A stretch of 64,000 bases of DNA from Sphingobacterium athyrii (GCF_003071065.1 NZ_QCXX01000004.1:614-64613), one strand, 5' to 3'. Shown: positions 1 to 8,420, numbered from the stretch's first letter. The notes: a model not told the origin generated them from the sequence alone. Translations and numbers: made by a program.

Positions 1-100
1 TCCTTATAGGGTCGTAGGAGATGACTACGTTGATAGGCCATAGGTGTAAAGGTTGAGAGACCAAAGCCAAGTGGTACTAATAGCCCGAAGCTTTCTCAAG
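1..100 (+). rRNA. 23S ribosomal RNA, 3' end (partial)
   Basis: The window opens inside a large-subunit rRNA. The text around 29-39 (cgttgataggcc) and 73-81 (ggtactaat) matches the conserved last ~90 nt of bacterial 23S rRNA. By comparison with E. coli, where the mature end lies about 20 nt after the ACTAAT motif, the 3' end should be near 98-101; the exact nucleotide is an estimate. A spacer of about 145 nt, with no tRNA, separates it from the 5S gene, the usual end of a bacterial rRNA operon. The rest of the operon lies to the left of the window. Confidence 0.93.
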
Positions 101-246
101 CAGACAGACACTGTTGTCTTCCTCTTTAATTTTTGAAGTAATCTTTCAATATATATGTCATTATGGTTTAAGCTATAAGATGGGTATTTTCCTACAAAGG
201 AATCTAGATACTAATATCTAACTACTTAATACTATAAAAAATCTTT

Positions 247-353
247 AGGTGCCTATATCGGCGGTGTCTACCTCTTCCCATTCCGAACAGAGCAGTCAAG
301 CCCGCCAGAGCCGATGGTATTGCCGTAACAGGTGGGAGAGTAGGTCGGTGCCT
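247..353 (+). rRNA. 5S ribosomal RNA
   Basis: About 107 nt with the 5S core: the box around 284-291 (ttccgaac), the helix ccgatggta near 311, and the closing gggagagtaggtcggtgcc. The termini GGTGCC (248-253) and GGTGCC (347-352) pair with each other through G-C and G-U pairs to form helix I. It lies downstream of 23S on the same strand and is followed at once by a strong terminator, so it is the last gene of the operon. The ends are set by helix I and may be off by 1-3 nt. A 146-codon open frame crossing this gene is not real. Confidence 0.93.
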
Positions 354-364
354 TTTTTTACACG

Positions 365-403
365 GAAGCCCTTGCTGGAAACAGTCAAGGGCTTCTTTCG
401 TTT
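365..403 (+). terminator. Intrinsic terminator of the rRNA operon
   Basis: A 10-bp stem (GAAGCCCTTG, 365-374, with CAAGGGCTTC, 386-395) is topped by a short CTG/CAG stem with a GAAA loop and followed by a T-rich tract. It begins 12 nt after the 5S gene. Confidence 0.88.
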
Positions 404-472
404 AGGTCATATCTCCTTTCCGGAAGATCTTTTATTTGTCCCCCAGTTCCTTTATCTTCCTTTGCCGATACT

Positions 473-607
473 ATGCCTCCGGCCGATGTTCCCTATGAAG
501 AAGCGCCGGGCAGGGAAATCCCAGGGAACAGGCTCGGAACTCCTGAGACCGGACGGCCACGTATTGTACACACTCAGCAGCCGGGTAAACCGCCCGATGT
601 TCTTTAA
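473..607 (+). CDS. Possible small proline-rich protein, 44 residues
   Basis: An ATG-to-TAA frame of 44 codons downstream of the rRNA terminator. The product is rich in Pro, Gly and Arg (ends GKPPDVL), has no membrane segment or cysteine, and I do not recognise it. In favour: a Bacteroidota-like promoter precedes it (TTTG at 435-438, 18 nt, then TTCCTTTG at 457-464, one mismatch to TAnnTTTG), ending 8 nt before the ATG. The frame also coincides with a patch more GC-rich than its surroundings. Against: no visible ribosome-binding site, and the composition could be chance. It could also be a remnant of a larger gene. Only homologues with synonymous substitution bias would settle it. Confidence 0.38.
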   Translation: MPPADVPYEEAPGREIPGNRLGTPETGRPRIVHTQQPGKPPDVL

Positions 608-903
608 GAAAAGATATAAGATTGTAATGGCTTTGAAAAACGTGTTCTATTATATTCTTCTATATCGATTGCCATCTCATCAGCTTTGATTTCTTGACCT
701 ACTATGGTGATCTCCCCCGAAAGAACGCCTGAAAGGTACAAAAGGACTAAACTAGGCTGTTCTTTTAGCTAAAGAGCCCAAGGGGCCTTATAATGTAATG
801 TTAGAGAGCTTAAAAAGACCTTATCGCAAGGGAAGTTTTCTGTTTTCGGTATCGGAGAAAAAATTCGGGCAAAGGCTACATGTTTTTATTAAATAAAGTA
901 AAA
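608..903. other. Gene-free stretch
   Basis: About 300 nt with no convincing coding frame on either strand, no tRNA and no clear repeat. It separates the rRNA operon from the terminator of the leftward gene at 952. Confidence 0.5.
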
Positions 904-930
904 TAAAAGCCTAGTTAAAAAAACTAGGCT
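904..930 (-). terminator. Intrinsic terminator for the SRPBCC gene
   Basis: A perfect 9-bp stem (AGCCTAGTT, 908-916, with AACTAGGCT, 922-930) has an A5 loop. Read on the minus strand it is followed by TTTTATTTTA, and it lies 22 nt after the stop of the leftward gene. Confidence 0.85.
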
Positions 931-951
931 CTCTGAAGATATTCATAAAAA

Positions 952-1338
952 TTAATCTTCTTCCGTATAGAAATCAATTAGGGAAGAAATATAGGGATCT
1001 TCCCAACCTTCAGCAATATTTTCGTAATCTTCATCTGGTATATTGGTTTGCCTAATCTCCAGTGATGTCCCTTTTTTGTGCTCATGCAACTTTAATGTAA
1101 CAATTGAAGGGTGATCAGTTTCTCCAAAATACCATTCCTGTACGATTTTCGTAGAAGGTTCTAATTCCAGGAACCGACCTGCAATCGCCCCATCCCACAA
1201 GGAAAATTCACCATTTACTGTCGCATCTATCGATACAAGATCGCCAGTCCAAAGACGGGCTGTAATTTCGGTTGTTAGGGCGAGATACAGTTCTTCTGGT
1301 GTCGCCGGGATAATAGCGTATTTCTTGAGATCTTTCAT
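952..1338 (-). CDS. SRPBCC (START/AHSA1-like) domain protein
   Basis: A 128-residue soluble protein that covers almost exactly one SRPBCC/AHSA1 fold. It has the features of that family: an early acidic and aromatic helix (ATPEELYLALT), a central W-x-G and F-x-L-W-D-G-x-I-x-G strand pair, and a long C-terminal helix starting near EGWEDPYISSLIDF. The family binds hydrophobic ligands or acts as small co-chaperone-like modules; no substrate can be named here. It is a single-gene unit with its own terminator downstream and a TAAATTTG promoter element ending 4 nt before the ATG, so the transcript may be leaderless. The start is the only sensible Met. Confidence 0.85.
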   Translation of the reverse strand: MKDLKKYAIIPATPEELYLALTTEITARLWTGDLVSIDATVNGEFSLWDGAIAGRFLELEPSTKIVQEWYFGETDHPSIVTLKLHEHKKGTSLEIRQTNIPDEDYENIAEGWEDPYISSLIDFYTEED

Positions 1339-1342
1339 GACA

Positions 1343-1350
1343 CAAATTTA
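1343..1350 (-). promoter_or_regulatory. Promoter -7 element (TAAATTTG) of the SRPBCC gene
   Basis: An exact match on the minus strand to the Bacteroidota -7 consensus TAnnTTTG. Its last G is separated from the ATG by only 4 nt, which puts the expected transcription start at or next to the start codon. I see no good -33 TTTG at the usual distance. Confidence 0.45.
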
Positions 1351-1425
1351 CTCTTTCCCGTAATTTACTACTTATTTTGACTTCATTTTTATTTATATTA
1401 ATTTTAGCACAAACTATTAGGACAC

Positions 1426-2793
1426 ATGAGTAATTTTCTGCCAAATTCATTAGTGAAAAAACTGGGGGTAAATCCATTATTCGATACTGAAGGATTTATT
1501 AGAGTACACGAAGAGGGCAAACGGGCAACGGCAATACGGTTAAATCCTCAAAAATTGAGGGAATGTCCCTTTCCCATTAGCGGCATGGTACCTTGGTGCG
1601 AGAGTGCTTTTTATCTCGAGGAACGCCCCCTATTTACGCTTGATCCTTTGTTTCACGCTGGTGGCTATTATCCCCAAGATGCATCGTCTATGTTCATAGA
1701 CCATATTATCCGTAAGTTGGAGATAAAAGCTAAGCCAGTTTATGCGCTGGATCTCTGTGCAGCCCCCGGGGGAAAGTCTACTTTGCTAAACAGTAGTTTA
1801 CATCCTGAAAGCCTACTAGTTGCCAATGAGATTATTAAGACACGTGTCAATATCTTACAGGATAACTTAACAAAATGGGGAAACGTAAATACGGTGGTTA
1901 CAAATAATGATCCTTCGGCTTTTGACCGATTACCGGGATACTTTGATCTTATGGTTGTGGACGCACCTTGCTCTGGATCGGGAATGTTTAGAAAGGATAC
2001 GGATGCAATAGATGAGTGGTCGGAAGCGAATGTTAAACTTTGTAGTGAAAGACAACAACGAATATTAGCAGAAAGTATCTCTGCATTGAAAACAGGCGGA
2101 TACCTCCTTTACTCAACCTGCTCTTATTCTGAAGAGGAAAATGAAGATATAGCAGATTGGTTAATAGGGACGGGAGATTTTGAGTCAATAGAGATTGAAA
2201 TTGATGATAATTGGGGGATCGAGCATACAAGGTCGGTTGAATACACAGCACATGGATACCGTTTCTATCCCCATAAATTAGGCGGAGAAGGCTTTTTTAT
2301 TACTGTTTTGCGCAAAATAGCTGAGCAATCTACATTTAATAGGAAACGGATAAAACCGGAAAAATCAGACGTTCCGAAGGGAATTTTAGACCCTTGGATA
2401 TCAGATGTGGATGAGTTCTTTCCGTTTATCCATCATGATGATCTTTATATATTCCCGAAAAAATATGAAAATGATTTGAAGTATCTCCAGAATGTGCTTT
2501 ATCTAAAGAATGCTGGAGTCAATATAGGAAAGCTCAATCGAAAGGAACTGATTCCAAGCCACGCATTAGCATTAAGTAATGTATTGAACCCTGATGTGCA
2601 AAGCCTTGAATTTACACTCGAGGAGGCTCAAAATTACCTTAGGAAGGAAAACCTGACACTAGAGGTAGGCTCTCCCATTATTAAGGGCTGGGCCCTGGCA
2701 AAATATAAAGGGATGTCATTAGGATGGATGAAAATCTTACCAAATAGGATCAATAATTACTATCCGAAAGAACTAAGAATTATGAACCTTTAG
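1426..2793 (+). CDS. RNA m5C methyltransferase, NOL1/NOP2/Sun (RsmF-like) family
   Basis: 455 residues. The N-terminal half is a SAM-dependent RNA cytosine-C5 methyltransferase: SAM-binding motif LDLCAAPGGKST (~108-119), the DAPCSGSGMFRKD motif IV (first conserved Cys), and motif VI YSTCSYSEEENE (catalytic Cys). The two cysteines of the m5C mechanism are both present. The C-terminal ~150 residues form the extra RNA-binding region seen in RsmF/YebU-type enzymes, with a basic GWALAKYKG segment. The likely target is 16S rRNA, but the exact nucleotide is inferred from family resemblance only, so no symbol is given. It runs divergently from the SRPBCC gene and convergently with coaBC. Confidence 0.9.
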   Translation: MSNFLPNSLVKKLGVNPLFDTEGFIRVHEEGKRATAIRLNPQKLRECPFPISGMVPWCESAFYLEERPLFTLDPLFHAGGYYPQDASSMFIDHIIRKLEIKAKPVYALDLCAAPGGKSTLLNSSLHPESLLVANEIIKTRVNILQDNLTKWGNVNTVVTNNDPSAFDRLPGYFDLMVVDAPCSGSGMFRKDTDAIDEWSEANVKLCSERQQRILAESISALKTGGYLLYSTCSYSEEENEDIADWLIGTGDFESIEIEIDDNWGIEHTRSVEYTAHGYRFYPHKLGGEGFFITVLRKIAEQSTFNRKRIKPEKSDVPKGILDPWISDVDEFFPFIHHDDLYIFPKKYENDLKYLQNVLYLKNAGVNIGKLNRKELIPSHALALSNVLNPDVQSLEFTLEEAQNYLRKENLTLEVGSPIIKGWALAKYKGMSLGWMKILPNRINNYYPKELRIMNL

Positions 2794-2830
2794 TAGAATA
2801 AGACGTGACCTATTCCTTGGAATTATAAGA

Positions 2831-4039
2831 TCAATTTTCGAGGGGAATATGCTGCACAATGATCGAACAAATATCTTTTGCAACATCTTTCTTCGATTTC
2901 AAAGCAAATGTTTTGTTTTCGCCCAAACGATTGATGATTGTGACTTTGTTTGTATCTGTGGCAAATCCAGCACCTTGATCCTGCATGGAATTGAGCACGA
3001 TAAAATCGAGATTTTTTCGAACTAATTTGTCTTTTGCATTCTCGAGTTCATTATTGGTCTCTAGAGCAAATCCAATTAGTAATTGATTTTTCTTCTTTTT
3101 TGCACCTAAAGTTGCTAGAATGTCGGTTGTTTTCTTCAAAGCGATAGAAAATTCATTTTCTTTCTTCTTTATTTTCTGAGATGCCACTTCGATAGGGGTA
3201 TAATCCGCAACTGCGGCGCTCATGACAATGATAGAAGCATCGTCGAAATATTTTTCACAGGCGCCAAGCATTTCGGCCGCGGAAGTGACAGGGACGACTG
3301 CCATTTGTTGGGGATGTGGAAGTGCAGTAGGTCCAGAAACTAATGTGACATCGGCTCCGAGTTCCTTTAATTGTTGGGCAATGGCAAAGCCCATCTTTCC
3401 ACTGGAATGATTGCCAATAAAGCGGACAGGATCTATGGCTTCATGGGTTGGTCCAGCTGATACGAGCGCCTTTAGACCCGATAGGGGACGTTTTTCGTTG
3501 GCAAAATCTGCTAAAAAGCGTAAAATTTCCTCTGGTTCGGCAAGACGCCCTTCTCCTATTAATCCACTGGCTAATTCACCTTTTTCAGGAGGTATGATTA
3601 TATTGCCGTAAGTTCCAAGTTTGGCGATATTGGATTGTGTAGATGGATGTTTCCACATATCTAAATCCATTGCCGGAGCAAAGAACACTGGACACTTTGC
3701 CGATAAATATACTGCCATAAGTAGATTGTCACAGAGTCCGTTAGCCATCTTAGCGATGGTATTTGCCGTTGCAGGAGCTACGAGTATATAATCAGCTTCC
3801 AAAGCAATTTGCACATGATTATTCCATTCACCTGTGTTGGGTTGGTAATAGTCAATTAAAACTGGATTTTTGGATAGTGTCGAAAGCGTAAGAGGGGTAA
3901 TGAAAGCTGTGGCTTCCTCAGACATAATCACTTTAACCCGGGCATCCGCTTTTATGAGCAGACGAATGAGATTTGCAATTTTGTATGCGGCAATACTGCC
4001 GCATACAGCAATTACAATATTTTTCCCAGCTAAAGCCAT
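2831..4039 (-). CDS. coaBC: Bifunctional phosphopantothenoylcysteine decarboxylase / phosphopantothenate-cysteine ligase
   Basis: 402 residues, the usual CoaBC length. It carries two coenzyme A biosynthesis steps: ligation of phosphopantothenate to cysteine and FMN-dependent decarboxylation. CoaC is N-terminal: GSIAAYKIANLIR, the flavin-binding region with VAPATANTIAKMANGLCDNLL, and PAMDLDMWKHP. CoaB follows from about residue 190 with LVSAGPTHEAIDPVRFIGNHSSGKMG and the AAVADYTP motif. It is the third gene of bamD-rpoZ-coaBC, 14 nt after rpoZ, an order I know from other Bacteroidota. Cytoplasmic; expression probably follows the bamD promoter. Confidence 0.97.
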   Translation of the reverse strand: MALAGKNIVIAVCGSIAAYKIANLIRLLIKADARVKVIMSEEATAFITPLTLSTLSKNPVLIDYYQPNTGEWNNHVQIALEADYILVAPATANTIAKMANGLCDNLLMAVYLSAKCPVFFAPAMDLDMWKHPSTQSNIAKLGTYGNIIIPPEKGELASGLIGEGRLAEPEEILRFLADFANEKRPLSGLKALVSAGPTHEAIDPVRFIGNHSSGKMGFAIAQQLKELGADVTLVSGPTALPHPQQMAVVPVTSAAEMLGACEKYFDDASIIVMSAAVADYTPIEVASQKIKKKENEFSIALKKTTDILATLGAKKKKNQLLIGFALETNNELENAKDKLVRKNLDFIVLNSMQDQGAGFATDTNKVTIINRLGENKTFALKSKKDVAKDICSIIVQHIPLEN

Positions 4040-4053
4040 CGTTGAATTTGGGA

Positions 4054-4383
4054 TTAGTCTTGCTCTTTCGAAGGATTTCTGTAGTACACTTTGTCGTGTA
4101 AAAACTCATCGATTGCTACCAAAGTAGGTTTGGGCATGCGCTCGTAGTGCTTAGAAATCTCTATTTGTTCGCGGTTTTCGAATACCTCTTCCAAGTTATC
4201 GTTGTTGCTTGCAAACTCAGCAAGTTTTCCGTTTAGTTCTTCTTTAATATCTACTGCAATTTGATTCGCGCGTTTAGAAATAACTACAATGGATTCATAG
4301 ATATTGTCAGTTCCTTTGTCCAATTGTCTTAAGTCACGTGTAACTGTAGAATTTGGAATTGAATTGTTATTTTTTTGACTCAT
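4054..4383 (-). CDS. rpoZ: RNA polymerase subunit omega (Rpb6/RpoZ family)
   Basis: 109 residues with the Bacteroidota form of omega, which assists assembly of the beta' subunit. The omega core is visible in the central stretch DNIYESIVVISKRANQIA, equivalent to the conserved helix with the Ala-Arg-Arg/Lys pattern. The N-terminus carries the lineage-typical STVTRDLRQLDKGT, and the C-terminus ends in a charged tail. Its start overlaps the 3' end of bamD by 17 nt, suggesting translational coupling, and coaBC follows 14 nt later. The family assignment rests on this motif plus the operon order; omega is poorly conserved across phyla. Confidence 0.88.
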   Translation of the reverse strand: MSQKNNNSIPNSTVTRDLRQLDKGTDNIYESIVVISKRANQIAVDIKEELNGKLAEFASNNDNLEEVFENREQIEISKHYERMPKPTLVAIDEFLHDKVYYRNPSKEQD

Positions 4384-5296
4384 CTTTTTGGGTATTTTCT
4401 TTTTCTTTTTTCGCCTTTTGTTCTTTTATATAAGCTTCCTGCTCAGCAACCGCTTTGTTATATTCTTTCATGTGAGAAGCAGCTGTTTTAATTCCTTTTT
4501 CCGAATCTTCGCGGATAGATTCCGCTTCTTTCATATGCTTGCTATTGGGATAAGCGCTAGCAAAGCTACGGTAATAATCCAATGTTTCGTCATACCTGCT
4601 TTCCTGTTTTTGCAGAATACTTTTCGAAGCGAAGATGTATTGCGCTTTTAGCGTTAAGAATTCGATTTCTTCAGCATATTTCGTATCAGGATATTCTTTT
4701 AGTACATTTTGTAACGCAATGACAGCAGCTCTATAATCATCATTCAATCCCATGTCATAATAGAGCCTAGCATTGGCAAAAGCCTTAAGCTCGAGTTTGT
4801 CCCGTAGTTTTTGGATAAGATCTGCAGCTTCTTTGGAGCGTTCAGATTCTGGATATAGGTTGACAAAAAGCTGTAAGGCATCTATTGCCTTCTTGGTGTT
4901 TGCCTGATCCAGTGTTGACCGAGGTGAATCCAAATAGTAACAATAAGCATGCATGAAACGACATTCTTCTGCCCGCGCGCTATTCGGGTAAACATCGGCA
5001 AAGTCCTTAAAGTGATATGCCGCTGAAGTATAATCTTTTAGACGGTAATTGGCAAAAGCCAAATAGTAGTAGATATTTTCTGCTTCAGCTTGTCCGCGGA
5101 ATTTTGTCCGCAAGTCATCAAACAAAACTAATGCCTTTGTATATTTCTTTTTCTCATATAGTTTTACGGCTTCTTCATACTTTTGAGCGATATTATTGCT
5201 TGCGCGCAATTTCTCAAATTTACTCTTGCAACCGGTAAACACCAATAGAAACATCATGCCGGCACAGATAGCCGCTATACGCCTATTTAAAAACAT
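4367..5296 (-). CDS. bamD: Outer-membrane assembly lipoprotein BamD
   Basis: 309 residues. A lipoprotein signal ends in LVFTGC (lipidated Cys 23), followed by tandem TPR helices from about residue 35 to 250, for example KYTKALVLFDDLRTKF and DYTSAAYHFKDFADVYPNSARAEE, typical of the BamD/YfiO family. BamD is the essential partner of BamA in inserting beta-barrels into the outer membrane. The last ~40 residues are a highly charged Lys/Glu tail, longer than in E. coli, which is common in this phylum. First gene of its operon; the ATG lies 4 nt after a perfect TATCTTTG promoter element. Confidence 0.95.
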   Translation of the reverse strand: MFLNRRIAAICAGMMFLLVFTGCKSKFEKLRASNNIAQKYEEAVKLYEKKKYTKALVLFDDLRTKFRGQAEAENIYYYLAFANYRLKDYTSAAYHFKDFADVYPNSARAEECRFMHAYCYYLDSPRSTLDQANTKKAIDALQLFVNLYPESERSKEAADLIQKLRDKLELKAFANARLYYDMGLNDDYRAAVIALQNVLKEYPDTKYAEEIEFLTLKAQYIFASKSILQKQESRYDETLDYYRSFASAYPNSKHMKEAESIREDSEKGIKTAASHMKEYNKAVAEQEAYIKEQKAKKEKENTQKDESKK

Positions 5297-5300
5297 TTTA

Positions 5301-5308
5301 CAAAGATA
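5301..5308 (-). promoter_or_regulatory. Promoter -7 element (TATCTTTG) of bamD-rpoZ-coaBC
   Basis: An exact TAnnTTTG on the minus strand, 4 nt before the bamD ATG. An ATTG sits 20 nt upstream (5329-5332), the right spacing for a degenerate -33 box. The predicted start falls at the initiation codon. Confidence 0.55.
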
Positions 5309-5537
5309 AGTGAATTTGTTATACTAATCAATTAAATTTTACTGTGCAATATAGTTTAATAATTATTTGATCCCAAAAACAACATTTTTTATTAACATTC
5401 TTTAACTCGTTGAATGCAATTTAGTAGCAGTATTGTCATGATCTTGTTGTTTTTCTCTTGCGTAAGAAGAGGAAAAATACAGATTTTAAAATATTTGATT
5501 ATCTTTACATATACAATCATTGAATTTAATAAAGAGT

Positions 5538-5813
5538 ATGACTTTAAAAGAAAAAGTGGAGCAAGCATTGGATACCTTGAGACCTTATTTGGAAACTGAT
5601 GGCGGAAATGTGAGTGTTGAAGAGATTACAGCGGATAATGTCGTGCGATTAAAACTATTGGGCGCCTGTGCTTCATGTTCAATGAGCATCATGACTTTTA
5701 AAGCGGGATTGGAGCAAGCGATCAAGAAAGCTGTACCGGAGGTTACTGCGGTAGAAGCAATCAACCTTACCGATCCGGATTCTCCTGATGCGACGATGCC
5801 TTCGGCCAATTAG
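5538..5813 (+). CDS. NifU C-terminal-domain Fe-S scaffold/carrier protein
   Basis: 91 residues forming a stand-alone NifU C-terminal domain. It has the signature LETDGGNVSVEEI near the N-terminus and the C-x-x-C cluster ligand GACASCSMS (Cys 44 and Cys 47). Such proteins hold and pass on Fe-S clusters, which the cell needs in quantity for the complex I genes at the far end of this window. A longer reading from a TTG at 5520 is possible, but the ATG at 5538 matches the family N-terminus. It is a single gene between bamD (divergent) and the secreted protein at 5871. Confidence 0.93.
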   Translation: MTLKEKVEQALDTLRPYLETDGGNVSVEEITADNVVRLKLLGACASCSMSIMTFKAGLEQAIKKAVPEVTAVEAINLTDPDSPDATMPSAN

Positions 5814-5858
5814 TTTATCTATTAACACAATTTAACGGCTAACTCAGCTGGTTTTGTG

Positions 5859-5866
5859 TAAATTTG
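5859..5866 (+). promoter_or_regulatory. Promoter -7 element (TAAATTTG) for the gene at 5871
   Basis: An exact TAnnTTTG, 4 nt before the ATG, the same spacing as at bamD and the SRPBCC gene. No clear -33 TTTG at 19-21 nt. Confidence 0.45.
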
Positions 5867-5870
5867 TTCT

Positions 5871-6521
5871 ATGAAGTTGCTGATCCCTATATTATTAGTT
5901 CTATCTATATTTTTTGACTCTTCGGTTTTGAAAGCGCAAGAAAAGAAGATTATTCAATATTCCGGTATTGTAACTACCGTGGGATCTGGACTTCCTGTTG
6001 GTTATGCCACAGTAACCAACTTATCTTTCCGTAATGAGGCCGTTGCTGCGAATAATGAGGGCTATTTTTCTTTTGTGGCTCACGTAGGGGATACAATTCG
6101 TTTTACTTCTGTAGGGTTCGATCCGCTCACAATAACTATTCCTGAAGTTTCCGGAGACAAATACACGGCTAGTATCGTCATGCAAAATTTGGTAACTGAG
6201 TTGCCTATGGTAACCCCTTATCCTTGGGCAAGTATCGAAGAATTTAATATTGCATTTATGAATCTGGATGTATCTGAGGATAATATAGTGCGCGCAAGGA
6301 GATCGCTCTCCTATGAATCGTTGTCCGCCATGGCCGCTGTTGTACCTCGTGATGGCAATGAGATGCGTTCGATCAACAACGCTCAGAGTTTTAACACAAT
6401 GAATAATAAAGTTATCAACCAGCGTTATGCAAACCCATTGTTAAATCCTTTTGCTTGGGGGAGTTTAATTCAACAGATTACGAAAGGTAGTCAAAGCCGT
6501 TCCAAAAGTACACGCTATTAA
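5871..6521 (+). CDS. Secreted CarboxypepD-regulatory-like domain protein
   Basis: 216 residues. A signal peptide (hydrophobic 3-18, cleavage near LKAQ-E) is followed by a beta-sandwich of the carboxypeptidase regulatory-like type (~28-110): IVTTVGSGLPVGYATVTNL, NNEGYFSFVAHVGDTIRFTSVGFDP. This resembles the N-terminal plug extension of SusC-type receptors but occurs alone. The remaining ~100 residues are specific to the family and rich in Asn. Likely a periplasmic or outer-membrane-associated protein; I do not know its function. Its stop overlaps the stop of the convergent permease gene by 4 nt, so the two transcripts share their ends. Confidence 0.85.
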   Translation: MKLLIPILLVLSIFFDSSVLKAQEKKIIQYSGIVTTVGSGLPVGYATVTNLSFRNEAVAANNEGYFSFVAHVGDTIRFTSVGFDPLTITIPEVSGDKYTASIVMQNLVTELPMVTPYPWASIEEFNIAFMNLDVSEDNIVRARRSLSYESLSAMAAVVPRDGNEMRSINNAQSFNTMNNKVINQRYANPLLNPFAWGSLIQQITKGSQSRSKSTRY

Positions 6522-7747
6522 TCCGTTGCTTTTAGTTTGTTCAGCTCTTTTACGCTCACTTTTGCAGAGAAATAGGACACTAACCCCGAAATACCGGTAA
6601 CAGTAGTGAATACCAATGCATAGTCGCTCCATCTGCTGACCATGGGATAACTGTCTAAAATTGTGTTCGCTCCATCTTCAACCCGTATAATACCATAGGT
6701 CGACTGAATATAATTAAATATTGCGCCGATCAATAAACCCAAAACGCAACCGATAATTGCAATCATTAGTCCTTCATAAAAGAAAATACGTTGAATTAAA
6801 CTGTTATTTCCGCCTAGACTTTTTAAGACTGTCATATCTTTTTGTTTGTCCAATACCAACATCGTCAATGAACCCACAATATTAAAAATGGCGATAACAC
6901 TAATTAATGTTAAGATAAAAAACACAACCCATCTTTCTACACGCACGTTTTTATATAACGTTGGATTTTGTTCTTCGCGGTTCTTAACGATGTAATCTGT
7001 GCCTAACTTTTTTTGAAGATCTTGTTCAAATAATTTAATATTAGTACCAGTCTTCAGATAGAATTCAATGGATGAAACCCGATCATATTCACCGAGCACT
7101 TCTTTGGCAAATGAAATGGGTGTAATAATAAAATTATCGAAGTCCTGTTGATATCTAAGAACTCCACTGGGGCTGATAGCTCTAATATTAAACTCTTCTG
7201 CGGGATTGGAGCTGTTTTTGACTCCCTTTCTCGGTGAGTAAACCTGGATTAGTTCGGGTTCATTTTGCATTGATATACCAAGATTGGCCTGAACGCTTGC
7301 TCCAAGTATAGCTAAATTGGTCGAGTCATGCATGAGTCGATATGCTCCGTCCACGAGGATACTATCGCCGATACTTTTATTGAGCGATTGAGGCTCGACT
7401 CCTTTTATCGTTGAAATATATTGTCGATTTGCATATTGGAGTAATACTTTTTCCTCTAACACTTCAGTATAATGAACTACATTTGGATCCTTTCGAAGCT
7501 CATTAAAAATCGGTTTATTTGTTGTAAAAAGCTTTCCTCTGTGAGGCTCTATTTTTATTTCGGGAGCGAATTTACCATACATGGATAGAATCAGCTCCTC
7601 CATGCCATTGAATGAGGATAGGAGTATAATCAATGCAGCACTACTTACCATAACTCCGATCACACTAATTGACGAAATGATATTGATTGCGTTAACCGAT
7701 TTTTTTGAAAAGAGGTATCTTTTGGCAAATAGAAGAGGCAGGTTCAT
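6518..7747 (-). CDS. FtsX-like ABC transporter permease (LolC/LolE type)
   Basis: 409 residues. The layout is that of a lipoprotein-releasing permease: one N-terminal membrane helix (~20-45) after the motif AKRYLFSKKSVNAINIIS, a large periplasmic MacB-PCD domain (~50-270), then three helices (~272-295, 318-345, 372-395) with the FtsX core containing LTMLVLDKQKDMTVLKSLGG. It probably works with a separate LolD ATPase to extract lipoproteins from the inner membrane; no ATPase is encoded nearby. Last gene of the leftward aroE group, 3 nt after the metallo-hydrolase gene. Confidence 0.9.
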   Translation of the reverse strand: MNLPLLFAKRYLFSKKSVNAINIISSISVIGVMVSSAALIILLSSFNGMEELILSMYGKFAPEIKIEPHRGKLFTTNKPIFNELRKDPNVVHYTEVLEEKVLLQYANRQYISTIKGVEPQSLNKSIGDSILVDGAYRLMHDSTNLAILGASVQANLGISMQNEPELIQVYSPRKGVKNSSNPAEEFNIRAISPSGVLRYQQDFDNFIITPISFAKEVLGEYDRVSSIEFYLKTGTNIKLFEQDLQKKLGTDYIVKNREEQNPTLYKNVRVERWVVFFILTLISVIAIFNIVGSLTMLVLDKQKDMTVLKSLGGNNSLIQRIFFYEGLMIAIIGCVLGLLIGAIFNYIQSTYGIIRVEDGANTILDSYPMVSRWSDYALVFTTVTGISGLVSYFSAKVSVKELNKLKATD

Positions 7748-7750
7748 ATC

Positions 7751-8392
7751 TTATCCTTGTATGAATGGATTGGAGTTCTTTTCAAATCCTATTGTTGTTG
7801 ATGGACCATGACCGGGATAGACAACAGTATCATCAGGTAGCGTATAGAGTCTTTGTTTGATGCTATCCAAAAGTTGCTGATGGTTCCCTCCAGGGAGGTC
7901 AGTGCGGCCAATACTGTTGCGGAAAAGCACGTCCCCACCAATTAAAAATTTTTGTGCAGCAGAATAGAAGCAGATATGTGCAGGTGAATGACCGGGCGCT
8001 AGGATCACTTCCAATTCGTCATTGTCTAACCGGATGCTGTCTCCATCATTTAAAAATGCTTCTCCAATAGGAGAGATGTCATAACGGAATCCCATTTGAG
8101 GGGCATAGTTCTGAACCGCTACCAAAATAGATAGCTCACCCTCGTGAAATTTAGGAAGAAGACCAAACCGCTCATGAATGAAATAATTGCCCAACACATG
8201 ATCAATATGACAATGCGTATTCAATAACGATTGGGGACTGAGATTATGTTGATCTACAAATGTCAAAAACTCCGTCTGCTCTTTTTCACCATACATCCCA
8301 GGATCGATAATAATGGCATTTCTCTGCTCATTATATAATACGTAAGTGTTTTCTTGGTATGGATTGAATGTGAATGTTCTGATCGTTAGCAT
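7751..8392 (-). CDS. MBL-fold metallo-hydrolase (glyoxalase II-like)
   Basis: 213 residues of metallo-beta-lactamase fold. The dinuclear metal site is intact: THCHIDH (His 60, His 62, Asp 64, His 65), then APGHSPAHICF, GGDVLFRNSIGR and the late YPGHGPST. It is close to the short hydroxyacylglutathione-hydrolase-like group, which lacks the C-terminal glutathione-binding helices of true GloB, so the natural thioester substrate is unknown. Between aroE (28 nt) and the permease (3 nt) on the same strand. Confidence 0.9.
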   Translation of the reverse strand: MLTIRTFTFNPYQENTYVLYNEQRNAIIIDPGMYGEKEQTEFLTFVDQHNLSPQSLLNTHCHIDHVLGNYFIHERFGLLPKFHEGELSILVAVQNYAPQMGFRYDISPIGEAFLNDGDSIRLDNDELEVILAPGHSPAHICFYSAAQKFLIGGDVLFRNSIGRTDLPGGNHQQLLDSIKQRLYTLPDDTVVYPGHGPSTTIGFEKNSNPFIQG

Positions 8393-8420
8393 AAGGTAAA
8401 ATTACATTTTTTATTGTTCT

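Noticed and set aside
101-246. tRNA in the 23S-5S spacer
   Set aside because: No cloverleaf or T-loop sequence could be found there, nor in any other intergenic region of the window.
249-689. 146-codon open frame on the + strand
   Set aside because: It begins inside the 5S rRNA and runs through the rRNA terminator; it is a chance open frame.
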